Of a stretch of DNA of 64,000 nt, positions 55,318 through 64,000 are shown in pieces. This stretch comes from Candidatus Contendibacter odensensis (GTDB taxonomy: Bacteria > Pseudomonadota > Gammaproteobacteria > Competibacterales > Competibacteraceae). Numbering within the stretch: position 1 is the first letter of the stretch; each line of letters starts with the position of its first letter. The position numbers and the translations under genes are program-made. The notes beneath the pieces are model-generated. The model was given only the letters and a program-made list of their open reading frames with translations, did not search any database and was not told where the DNA came from. Location of the stretch: positions 1-64,000 of the forward strand of contig PDTV01000006.1 in the NCBI GenBank assembly GCA_002747185.1, in the 5' to 3' direction.

Positions 55318-55997
55318 TGGAACCGAGCTTTTGGCATAAACGCTGGGAACGGACCGAGATCGGCTTTCATCAGCGAAAAATCAATACCCATCTTCAACAC
55401 TTCTGGGGCATGCTGAATCGACAATCCGGTCAGCCAATTTTTGTACCCTTGTGTGGCAAAACGCTTGATTTGTTATGGCTGGCGAGCCAGGGACATCCTG
55501 TGATTGGGGTTGAAATCAGTGCATTAGCCGTAGAGGCTTTCTTCAAGGAAAATCATCTCAAACCTCACCGTTGGAAAGAAGATGCGTTTGAAATCTGGGA
55601 AGTGGATGAAATTCGCATTCTTTTGGGTGATCTTTTCAGTCTGGAACCGCACCACCTTGCCGATGTTACGGGCGTTTATGATCGTGCTGCACTGATTGCC
55701 TTACCTCCACCGATGCGTCAACGCTATGTCGATAAGCTGACAACCGTCTTACCGGTAGGTATCGAAACACTACTGGTCACTCTAGAATACGATCAAAGCC
55801 GGTTAACCGGCCCGCCATTCTCAGTCTGTGACGCAGAAGTCCAGACACTATTTCAAGCAACACATACTATTGAGCGATTACACACACGCAATGCCTTATC
55901 GGAAGAATCTCGCTGGCGTGAACGCGGTTTGACCTGGTTATTGGAGAAATCGTATCGGCTTTCCCATTGTTCAACGTCCCAAAAGAGCAATGGATAG
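55318..55997 (+). CDS. tpm: Thiopurine S-methyltransferase
   Basis: EPSFWHKRWERTEIGFHQRKINTHLQHFW...IFVPLCGKTLDLLWLASQGHPVIGVEISALAVEAFF. Confidence 0.93.
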
Positions 55998-56177
55998 TGA
56001 GTAGTCGCACCGCAATGCTATCGCCGACAGACATTGTGCTGCGAATTTTTCTGCCATTCGCTGCCGGTTATTTTCTGCCTTATCTATACCGGACTATCGT
56101 TGTTTCCATTTCTTAATAAAAACATCTATAAAAAAATTAATGTCATCATTTAATGTATAACCTTTTAAGGAAAATTT

Positions 56178-57122
56178 ATGACCACAAATACACTTGAGCT
56201 GATCGCAAAAGAAGAAAATTTCGATGAAGAAGCTTATTTACGGGCTAATCCTGATGTAGCCAATGCAGTTAAAGAAAAACAATTTGAATCTGGCTATAAA
56301 CATTTTAAAGCTTTTGGTAAGAATGAAGGTAGGAAAATGCGGTTTTCTTTTGCTAAAATTCAGGAAGCCAAGACAAGAAAACTGCAAAAAATTGAACATT
56401 TACTTCGCAAGGATATGCCTTGCCTAAGAAAAACGACTCACTATGACTTTTTAAGTGATCATTTGCGCTCGAAATTTAATATTATTGATACTGATGCAGT
56501 AAGCAGTAACAACTATGATGGCTATACTCAAAAATTAATCGAAGACAACAAGAATGGATGGATTTTAGACTGTGGCGCAGGGAAAAGACCTATCTACTTT
56601 GACAACGTAGTTAACTTTGAAATTGTAGATTATGATACGACAGATGTTCGTGGTGTAGGTGAAATGCTTCCATTTATTGATGAAGCATTTGATGCAATCA
56701 TCTCCATTGCAGTTCTGGAGCATGTTAAAGATCCGTTTTTGTGTGCAAAAGAAATTTCCAGAGTTTTAAAAAAAGGTGGAAATTTAATTTGTTGCGTGCC
56801 CTTTCTTCAGCCATTACATGGCTACCCACATCACTATTACAACATGACTCATCAAGGACTCCAGAATCTATTTTCTGATTCCCTTACGATTGATAAAGTG
56901 ACTGTTTATGAGAGCATATTGCCAATTTGGTCACTAACATGGATTTTGAAAAGTTGGGCAGACGGTCTTAATGAAAAAACAAAAAAAGATTTTATGAAAA
57001 TGACAGTTGCTGACTTAATGGGTAATACAGAGAAATACTTACATATGCCATTTGTCAAGGAATTGTCACAAGATAAAAACCTGGAACTCGCAAGTGCAAC
57101 TGTTCTTTTTGCACATAAATAA
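56178..57122 (+). CDS. SAM-dependent methyltransferase with N-terminal 'YLxxNPDV' module
   Basis: N-term FDEEAYLRANPDVANAVKEKQFESGYKHFKAFGKNEGRKM; then WILDCGAGKRPIYFDNVVNFEIVDYD...IISIAVLEHVKDP. Confidence 0.75.
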   Translation: MTTNTLELIAKEENFDEEAYLRANPDVANAVKEKQFESGYKHFKAFGKNEGRKMRFSFAKIQEAKTRKLQKIEHLLRKDMPCLRKTTHYDFLSDHLRSKFNIIDTDAVSSNNYDGYTQKLIEDNKNGWILDCGAGKRPIYFDNVVNFEIVDYDTTDVRGVGEMLPFIDEAFDAIISIAVLEHVKDPFLCAKEISRVLKKGGNLICCVPFLQPLHGYPHHYYNMTHQGLQNLFSDSLTIDKVTVYESILPIWSLTWILKSWADGLNEKTKKDFMKMTVADLMGNTEKYLHMPFVKELSQDKNLELASATVLFAHK

Positions 57123-57331
57123 GCAAACAGTATAATAATAATACACCTTAGATATCTCGTTCTTCACCTGAGCCAGAAGCTAACTTAATATATTTATAGC
57201 AACTTTAGCTGATATATTGGCAAACAATTAACTTATTATTTTATATATAAAGATAATTTTTGTTAAAAATTATATTAAGTTCAACTATATTTTTTTTACT
57301 CATAAAAAACTAATACTTTAAAAATAAACCT

Positions 57332-59188
57332 ATGAAGATAAGAATTACGCCTTTTACAACACTGATTCAACCTGGTTTAATACTACTTGCCTGCATAGCT
57401 GCGCTAGTATTCTCCTATCTTAATCGCAATCTACAAGTTGATGATGCCTTAATCTATCAGCGTTATCTAAGCAATCTGCTCGATGGTCATGGACTTGTTT
57501 ACAACCATGGTGAGTATTTTAATGCCATGACCTCACCATTATTTTCCTACCTCAGCGCTCTCATTGCTTTACTGGTAGGGCAAGTCAATCTAGTAGTCAT
57601 GTCTATCAACACGCTGGCAATGATTGGCTCTTTACTGATATTTAATCAAGTATTTGGTCGCTATGACTCTTGGGGTAGTGCTTTTGGTGCTCTTTTTTGT
57701 GCTTGTCTAGCACTTATTTACCTTACATACGGCCTGGAAAGTACATTATTTTTATTTCTTATTGGCTTGTGCTTATATCTGTTTGAACGTAATCAAGTCT
57801 TCTGGCTAGGCATTGCATGTGCTCTGCTACTTTTAACCCGCAGTGAAGGTATATTTCTAATTCTGGCAATGGCCGTGGAACATTTTCGCCAGCAACGCCC
57901 TTTCCCAAACTGGCGTTATTTTATCCTTCCTCTAGCCATTATTGGCGCTTTCTACCTATTTAACAAAATCTATTACGGCCAATTCATGCCTCACACGGGT
58001 ATGGCGAAAATCTATCAAGGACGTTCAGGACTGTGGGGTGCGTGGCCCAGCTTTGCTGATTTCAGCTATCAGATTGAGTGGTCTTTTCAAAGTAATGAGG
58101 TCTTTTATATTTTTACATTTCTCGCTTTAATTGGCTTCCTGAGTCTGGGCAAATGCTCATTAAATCTAATCACAGGCCTGTTTTTTATTTTATATACCGC
58201 TTTTTATGTCATTCTAAATATACCGAATTACCATTGGTACTACGCACCTTACTATCTATTTGCCGGTTTCTATGCCGGGACTGGAAGTACCTGGCTGGCC
58301 AGAAATTTTTATGCTTCCCGATCTCGGCTGTTTCAAGGCTTGGGCATGATCCTTGTAACACTGCTGCTATATCGCTTCAGTGTGCATAATGCCGCTAATC
58401 TGTATATTGCTCTTGGCCTTGGGTATCAACATCCTTATTATCCCGCGCTTGGTCATTGGCTACACAAAAACACACCTCCTGATGCCAAGATCGCCATGTG
58501 CGAAATTGGTACGGTGGGCTATTACTCCAAACGATACATTATCGATATGCTGGGTCTGGTTAACCCGGATACTGCCCGCTTTATCGGTGAGCGTCGCTTT
58601 AGCGAATGGTTGCGTCTTTACACACCCGGCTACATCCTGATTCATCAACCCGCATGGGGACATGAAACCAGCGCCAAAACTGCTGCGCTCCTCGGCGACT
58701 ATCATCAAACGCCAAATTTCAAATTCCCCTCTTTTAATCTGCTGGTAGCACGCAATCTCAACAAACCCACTTTCATACCCGAAATCAGCTCCGAAGTTGC
58801 CGTCGAGCTTAAAGCGACTCAAGATGGAAATTGGGGCTTGATTGTTCATGCGCCCGGTAAGGTACGCTTTAAACTGCCAGCAGGACACTACGCTATTTCA
58901 GGAGAATTCGGAATTTTCAAAGAAGCTTATGATGGCGAACAACCTAGCGACGGCGTACGCTTTCGTATTGTGACTCAAGATACTGCTGATACTGCTGCCC
59001 ATTACACCGATTTATTTAAGCGTAACCTTGATCCTCTCAACAACCTGGAGGATCGTAGTACGCAATCCTTCCCGGCGATAACCTTAAATTTACAACGGGA
59101 AGCGGACTTAATATTTATTACCGAACCTGGCAAACATAATGCCCATGACTGGTCATTCTGGCGCAATCTACAGGTCCACCCTATATAA
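57332..59188 (+). CDS. Multi-TM membrane protein, GT-C glycosyltransferase-like
   Basis: 618 aa; about 9-10 hydrophobic helices, NLQVDDALIYQRYLSNLLDGHGLVYNHGEYFNAMTSPLF luminal loop; soluble C-terminal domain. Confidence 0.6.
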   Translation: MKIRITPFTTLIQPGLILLACIAALVFSYLNRNLQVDDALIYQRYLSNLLDGHGLVYNHGEYFNAMTSPLFSYLSALIALLVGQVNLVVMSINTLAMIGSLLIFNQVFGRYDSWGSAFGALFCACLALIYLTYGLESTLFLFLIGLCLYLFERNQVFWLGIACALLLLTRSEGIFLILAMAVEHFRQQRPFPNWRYFILPLAIIGAFYLFNKIYYGQFMPHTGMAKIYQGRSGLWGAWPSFADFSYQIEWSFQSNEVFYIFTFLALIGFLSLGKCSLNLITGLFFILYTAFYVILNIPNYHWYYAPYYLFAGFYAGTGSTWLARNFYASRSRLFQGLGMILVTLLLYRFSVHNAANLYIALGLGYQHPYYPALGHWLHKNTPPDAKIAMCEIGTVGYYSKRYIIDMLGLVNPDTARFIGERRFSEWLRLYTPGYILIHQPAWGHETSAKTAALLGDYHQTPNFKFPSFNLLVARNLNKPTFIPEISSEVAVELKATQDGNWGLIVHAPGKVRFKLPAGHYAISGEFGIFKEAYDGEQPSDGVRFRIVTQDTADTAAHYTDLFKRNLDPLNNLEDRSTQSFPAITLNLQREADLIFITEPGKHNAHDWSFWRNLQVHPI

Positions 59189-59368
59189 CCCGTAGCGGTT
59201 GGGAATGCCACAATGTTATCTTCCCGAATCACAATAACGACAGCGGACACAGCCTTATGTCGGCATTACCGGCTCAATCAGTAACAGCGATGAGAAAACC
59301 TGTTTTTCGCTCGCTTCGTACAATGCTGGCAACCACCTGAGCACCAACAAATAAAGGCACTGTTCAAT

Positions 59369-59968
59369 TTAGATGCGCTCCAATACCTCAATACGAGCCG
59401 GCGGTAAATTGCGCCACACAATTTTGCGGGAAACCTGCCGAAAGCCAACAAGAAAATCATTATGAATACCACGCAAATCATATGTATATTGTAACAGCAG
59501 CCCACCAGGTTTCAGCAAGGTTTGGAACTGATTACTGATAGCGCAGGTTACAGCAGGTGGTAAAGAGCGCAATGGCAGGCTGGATACAATGCTGTTGACA
59601 GTATGAGCACAATCATGAGCACCTAATAACTCCACGAGCACCGCCGCATCGCCTTGAATGACTTGCAGCTGTGGAAATTTACGATCCAGATGCCTAGCCA
59701 GATTGGGTGAGCGCTCAACGACTACCAACTTCCAAGGTGGTACCCCGTGCTTGAGCAGGGCATCAGTGACCGCGCCGGTTCCACCCCCCAATTCCAGCAC
59801 TATCCCCTCCTGATTTAGTGGCACCCAAGATGCCATACTGCTTGCCAATGCAGGCGCACTCGGACAGGCTGCCCCCATAGCACGTGGATTTAACCAAATT
59901 TCACGTGTAAATAGTGCCAATGAGATTGCAACCTGATTGTGCAGCAGATCCTTGACGAAATCTTTCAT
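59369..59968 (-). CDS. PmtA-like phospholipid N-methyltransferase/SAM methyltransferase
   Basis: GIVLELGGGTGAVTDALLKHGVPPWKLVVVERSPNLARHLDRKFP...VNSIVSSLPLRSLP. Confidence 0.8.
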   Translation of the reverse strand: MKDFVKDLLHNQVAISLALFTREIWLNPRAMGAACPSAPALASSMASWVPLNQEGIVLELGGGTGAVTDALLKHGVPPWKLVVVERSPNLARHLDRKFPQLQVIQGDAAVLVELLGAHDCAHTVNSIVSSLPLRSLPPAVTCAISNQFQTLLKPGGLLLQYTYDLRGIHNDFLVGFRQVSRKIVWRNLPPARIEVLERI

Positions 59969-60149
59969 ACTTTACCTGGTCAAATAATCAGGCTATTAGC
60001 AGCCTAAATAAACAGGAACACATCAAAACTCATCCTGAAGACATTTCATCAGGAGCCGAATGTGATATTAAAATGACATAACTGTATCATTTTAGCATTG
60101 TGTGCCTGAATTTTGTTATTATTCTTACAACAATTGATTCATTGACCCT

Positions 60150-60662
60150 TTACTTTCGCAACTGCCAGAGCAGTTGCTCATTACTGTCAATCAAACCATT
60201 GTTTACCAACCAATTCCGTGCATCTTCAGCATCTTGCTCAAACCAGGCCCGTACTGAACCTAAACGAAAGCTGTAGCCCCATGTATCCATATCGGCAAAC
60301 ATATTCAACCGCCCAACCCCAGGTAAATGGCCAGCTAACAAGATTTGTAAATAACACACACCACTTTCCTCAATATCCTCACCACCAGCATCAGTGTGCA
60401 ACCTGGTGCGACGCTCAGTATCCATACAAATATAATGACAGGCTTCATGTAACGCTGAATGCACCGGGGTATCATCGCGTACAAATAACCGGCATCCGAT
60501 TAAACCTGCCTCACTTTCTCCCCAGTAGCTGCCAGGAATTTCAATACCCTGACCAACCCATTTCACATTTAAGCCATAACGCATCACTAAAGCAGCTAAA
60601 GACATACTACCCAATTCAGCACAGCTAAGCATGACTTGTTTTAGTACCTCTCTCATATTCAA
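60150..60662 (-). CDS. Conserved-looking hypothetical with zincin-like HEACH motif
   Basis: DDTPVHSALHEACHYICMD...GGEDIEESGVCYLQILL. Confidence 0.65.
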   Translation of the reverse strand: MNMREVLKQVMLSCAELGSMSLAALVMRYGLNVKWVGQGIEIPGSYWGESEAGLIGCRLFVRDDTPVHSALHEACHYICMDTERRTRLHTDAGGEDIEESGVCYLQILLAGHLPGVGRLNMFADMDTWGYSFRLGSVRAWFEQDAEDARNWLVNNGLIDSNEQLLWQLRK

Positions 60663-60867
60663 TGACCATTTGCATGACGACTCGTAATTCTGCCCTGATA
60701 ATCAACTCTTACTGCAACCATACAACCATTTATAACAAAACGGCATAATACAGGTAGGTGCAAATGCAATATTTTCAAAGTACACTTATCTTTTTGAATA
60801 AAATCAACAGTATTTTAACGAAGAAAATACTGACTGCTGCTACTTTCGCTTAAGGAACAGTTCTCTT

Positions 60868-62028
60868 ATGAGTCGAACCCACTTGTTTACTTCTGAATCC
60901 GTATCTGAAGGGCATCCTGATAAAATTGCCGATCAGATCTCCGATGCCGTGCTTGACGCTATTCTCAAGGAAGACCCCAAGGCTCGTGTGGCCTGTGAAA
61001 CACTGATCAAAACAGGTGTGGTCATGCTGGCCGGCGAAATCACCACTGAGGCGTGGGTCGATTTTGACCAAATTGTACGCGACACCGTTATTGGCATTGG
61101 CTACGATAGCTCTCGTGTCGGCTTTGATGGCGGAACCTGTGCGGTGTTATCCTGCATCGGTAAACAGTCAACAAACATCGCACAAGGGGTGGATCGTGAC
61201 AAGCCTGAAGAGCAAGGTGCAGGCGATCAGGGCCTCATGTTCGGCTATGCCACCAATGAAACCGACGTGCTGATGCCAGCGCCTATCACCTACGCTCATC
61301 GTTTGGTACAACGACAGGCGGAAATGCGTAAAAATGGCGTACTGCCATGGCTGCGACCTGACGCAAAAAGCCAGATCACTTTTCGCTATGAAGACGATAA
61401 GGTTGCAGGCATTGAAGCCGTGGTGCTCTCCACCCAACACGATCCCGATATCAGTTATAAGTTACTCTATGAAGCGGTGATGGAAAATATAGTTTTGCCA
61501 TTATTGCCTGCTGAATGGCTGGACAAGCACACAAAATATCATATTAACCCCACCGGCAGCTTTGTCATTGGCGGTCCTGTAGGTGACTGCGGCCTGACCG
61601 GTCGCAAGATCATTGTTGATACCTACGGTGGTGCAGCACATCATGGTGGTGGTGCATTTTCCGGCAAAGACCCGTCAAAAGTAGACCGATCCGCTGCTTA
61701 CGCCAGCCGCTACGTTGCTAAAAACATTGTTGCAGCAGATTTAGCTGCGCGATGCGAAATTCAGGTGTCCTACGCAATTGGGGTTGCTGAACCGACCTCT
61801 ATCAGTATCAATACTTTTGGTACCGGCAAAATTGGCGAGGATCGACTGGTCGAAATTATACGGGATCACTTTGATCTGCGCCCCTACGGTTTAATGAAAA
61901 TGCTGGATTTGATCCGACCGATCTATCAGAAAACAGCCGCTTATGGTCATCTCGGTCGAGAGGAGCCCGAATTTACCTGGGAACGTACTGACCGTGCGGA
62001 AGCATTGCGTGATGCTGCCGGTTTGTAA
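60868..62028 (+). CDS. metK: S-adenosylmethionine synthetase
   Basis: [46 protein letters not shown]. Confidence 0.98.
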   Translation: MSRTHLFTSESVSEGHPDKIADQISDAVLDAILKEDPKARVACETLIKTGVVMLAGEITTEAWVDFDQIVRDTVIGIGYDSSRVGFDGGTCAVLSCIGKQSTNIAQGVDRDKPEEQGAGDQGLMFGYATNETDVLMPAPITYAHRLVQRQAEMRKNGVLPWLRPDAKSQITFRYEDDKVAGIEAVVLSTQHDPDISYKLLYEAVMENIVLPLLPAEWLDKHTKYHINPTGSFVIGGPVGDCGLTGRKIIVDTYGGAAHHGGGAFSGKDPSKVDRSAAYASRYVAKNIVAADLAARCEIQVSYAIGVAEPTSISINTFGTGKIGEDRLVEIIRDHFDLRPYGLMKMLDLIRPIYQKTAAYGHLGREEPEFTWERTDRAEALRDAAGL

Positions 62029-62057
62029 CATACCGTAAAATCATTTTCCCGCCTCCA

Positions 62058-62135
62058 GGCCGAGGGGCGCTGCAGCGGTCACCACCGTCAGGCTCGGCAT
62101 GGAACGGCTTTCCTAAAAAAGCCAACGTCGCCCAT
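62058..62135 (+). promoter_or_regulatory. SAH riboswitch upstream of ahcY
   Basis: ggccgaggggcgctgcagcgg...ccgtcaggctcggcatggaacggc...gccaacgtcgccc matches CCGAGG-GCGCTGC ... CAGGCTCGG ... AACG ... CGCCC conserved elements; 5' of ahcY. Confidence 0.88.
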
Positions 62136-62145
62136 CCACTCATAT

Positions 62146-63576
62146 ATGGAAAGTGCCATGAATGCCGTCGTGCGCGAAAATATTTCAACTGACTACCATG
62201 TCGCCGATTTGTCCCTAGCCGACTGGGGACGCAAAGAAATTGCCATTGCTGAAACTGAAATGCCAGGCCTGGTTTCGATCCGCGAAGAATATCGAGGGCA
62301 ACAGCCATTAAAAGGTGCTCATATTGCCGGATCACTGCATATGACCATTCAAACTGCTGTACTGATTGAAACGCTGGTAGCACTCGGCGCAGAGGTACGC
62401 TGGGCCTCTTGCAATATTTTCTCGACTCAAGATCATGCCGCTGCCGCTATCGCTGCCCACCAGACACCTGTCTTCGCTTACAAGGGCGAATCCCTGGCTG
62501 AATACTGGGCATTCACTCACCGCATTTTTGAGTGGCCAGCCGGAAAATCGGCCAATATGATTCTGGATGATGGCGGTGATGCAACCCTGTTACTGATTCT
62601 CGGTACAAAGGCAGAACAGGATCGTAGCGTCATTGCTCATCCCGGCAATGAGGAAGAGCAGGCACTGTTTGCCGCCATCGACCAGCACCTCAAACAAAAC
62701 CCGACCTGGTATTCCTCACGGCTAGCGCAGATTAAAGGTGTTACCGAAGAAACCACCACCGGTGTTCATCGGCTATATCAGATGGAAAAAGAAAATCAGT
62801 TGCCATTCCCGGCGTTCAATGTCAATGACTCAGTTACTAAATCCAAATTCGACAATCTCTACGGGTGTCGTGAAAGCTTGGTCGATGGTATTAAACGGGC
62901 AACGGATGTCATGATCGCAGGTAAAACTGCGGTAATACTTGGCTATGGCGATGTGGGCAAAGGTTGTGCGCAAAGCCTGCGTGGACTGGGCGCAACAGTG
63001 TGGATTACGGAAATCGATCCAATCTGCGCCCTGCAAGCCGCTATGGAGGGCTATCGGGTGGTCACGATGAATGATGCAGCCGACCAGGGCGACATTTTTG
63101 TCACGACAACAGGTAACATTAGCGTGATTACCCACGACCATATGAGCCGGATGAAAAACAATAGTATTGTCTGTAACATTGGTCATTTTGACTCCGAAAT
63201 TGAAGTAGCCAGCTTACGTCAATACCGGTGGGAAAATATCAAGCCACAGGTTGATCACATCGTTTTTCCTGACGGCAAACGGATTATCCTGCTTGCTGAA
63301 GGCCGATTAGTGAATCTGGGTTGTGCGACAGGTCATCCCAGTTTTGTGATGTCCAACTCTTTTACCAACCAGGTACTGGCACAGATAGAGCTGTTCAATC
63401 ACACCGACTGCTATGAAAAGAAGGTCTATGTACTGCCCAAGCATCTCGATGAGAAAGTCGCACGGCTGCATCTTGATCGCATCGGTGCCACGCTGACCAC
63501 GCTGACCCAAGAACAGGCAGACTATATCAACGTTGCGGTTACCGGGCCGTATAAAGCGGAAAACTATCGTTACTAA
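62146..63576 (+). CDS. ahcY: Adenosylhomocysteinase
   Basis: [51 protein letters not shown]; Met at 62158 is the alternative start. Confidence 0.98.
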   Translation: MESAMNAVVRENISTDYHVADLSLADWGRKEIAIAETEMPGLVSIREEYRGQQPLKGAHIAGSLHMTIQTAVLIETLVALGAEVRWASCNIFSTQDHAAAAIAAHQTPVFAYKGESLAEYWAFTHRIFEWPAGKSANMILDDGGDATLLLILGTKAEQDRSVIAHPGNEEEQALFAAIDQHLKQNPTWYSSRLAQIKGVTEETTTGVHRLYQMEKENQLPFPAFNVNDSVTKSKFDNLYGCRESLVDGIKRATDVMIAGKTAVILGYGDVGKGCAQSLRGLGATVWITEIDPICALQAAMEGYRVVTMNDAADQGDIFVTTTGNISVITHDHMSRMKNNSIVCNIGHFDSEIEVASLRQYRWENIKPQVDHIVFPDGKRIILLAEGRLVNLGCATGHPSFVMSNSFTNQVLAQIELFNHTDCYEKKVYVLPKHLDEKVARLHLDRIGATLTTLTQEQADYINVAVTGPYKAENYRY

Positions 63577-63718
63577 ACAACGATTGATCTACGCACATAG
63601 CATCCACCTCCCATTCATCCACGGGAGGCGGGTCAGGAAAAAGCAAGTACACCTGCTGGAAACAGCACCTGTTTTATTCCAGTAGTTATTGGCTATTATT
63701 CAATTCCTAAGGATTGAC

Positions 63719-64000
63719 ATGAGCACCCCATCTGACGGATGCAGAATCTTTAGTTGTGAATTTTTTCCACCGATCTCCGCTGAGGGTATGACCAGGCTCC
63801 AAAAAACCCGTCAGCACTTACTCTCCATGCACCCTGCTTATTTTTCGGTTACCTATGGTGCAGGCGGCTCCACCCGTAACCGAACAGTAGAAGCCGTTCT
63901 CGATATTCAGGCGAACAGCGGCATACCGGCCGCCCCCCATCTGACGTGCATCGCATCCATACGTGACCAGATTAAAGAATTGCTTGAGTTTTACCAGGCG
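63719..64000 (+). CDS. metF: Methylenetetrahydrofolate reductase, 5' part (runs off window)
   Basis: MSTPSDGCRIFSCEFFPPISAEGMTRLQKTRQHLLSMHPAYFSVTYGAGGSTRNRTVEAVLDIQANSGIPAAPHLTCIASIRDQIKELLEFYQA. Confidence 0.95.
   Translation, partial: MSTPSDGCRIFSCEFFPPISAEGMTRLQKTRQHLLSMHPAYFSVTYGAGGSTRNRTVEAVLDIQANSGIPAAPHLTCIASIRDQIKELLEFYQA

Noticed and set aside
61973-62383. 136-aa minus-strand ORF across metK/ahcY
   Set aside because: Overlaps the metK 3' end, SAH riboswitch and ahcY start; no domain recognised.

Overview
This looks like a chromosomal window from a gammaproteobacterium, inferred from family recognition and gene order; the species is not identified. It is mostly housekeeping and core-metabolism genes in familiar neighbourhoods: fusA-like, thiD-thiE-hemL, dsbB/mtgA, infA/clpA/clpS, aceA/aceB, glk, rdgC, mnmA-hflD, relA, proB-obgE-rpmA-rplU // ispB, tRNA-Pro, tRNA-Ala, htpX, queA // dsbC, mazG, ygiQ, copA, metK-[SAH riboswitch]-ahcY-metF. 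The parts most worth a second look are: (1) a six-copy intergenic element made of two adjacent palindromes, whose arms differ between copies in a paired (covarying) way, with apparent half-converted intermediates; (2) an apparent copper-ATPase operon, copA > 26-aa membrane microprotein > 119-aa membrane protein > histidine kinase > histidine kinase > FixJ-like regulator, with most junctions overlapping by 4 bp; (3) a 486-aa fusion of a nucleotidyltransferase-like and a phosphoglycosyltransferase-like domain in which both catalytic signatures appear eroded; (4) an SAH riboswitch upstream of ahcY; (5) small genes missing from the ORF track (rubredoxin, the copA-linked microprotein, truncated metF); (6) decayed and chimeric loci (IS66 remnant, GH31-like remnant, REC-domain chimera). 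All calls come from reading sequence and translations; no database search was run.
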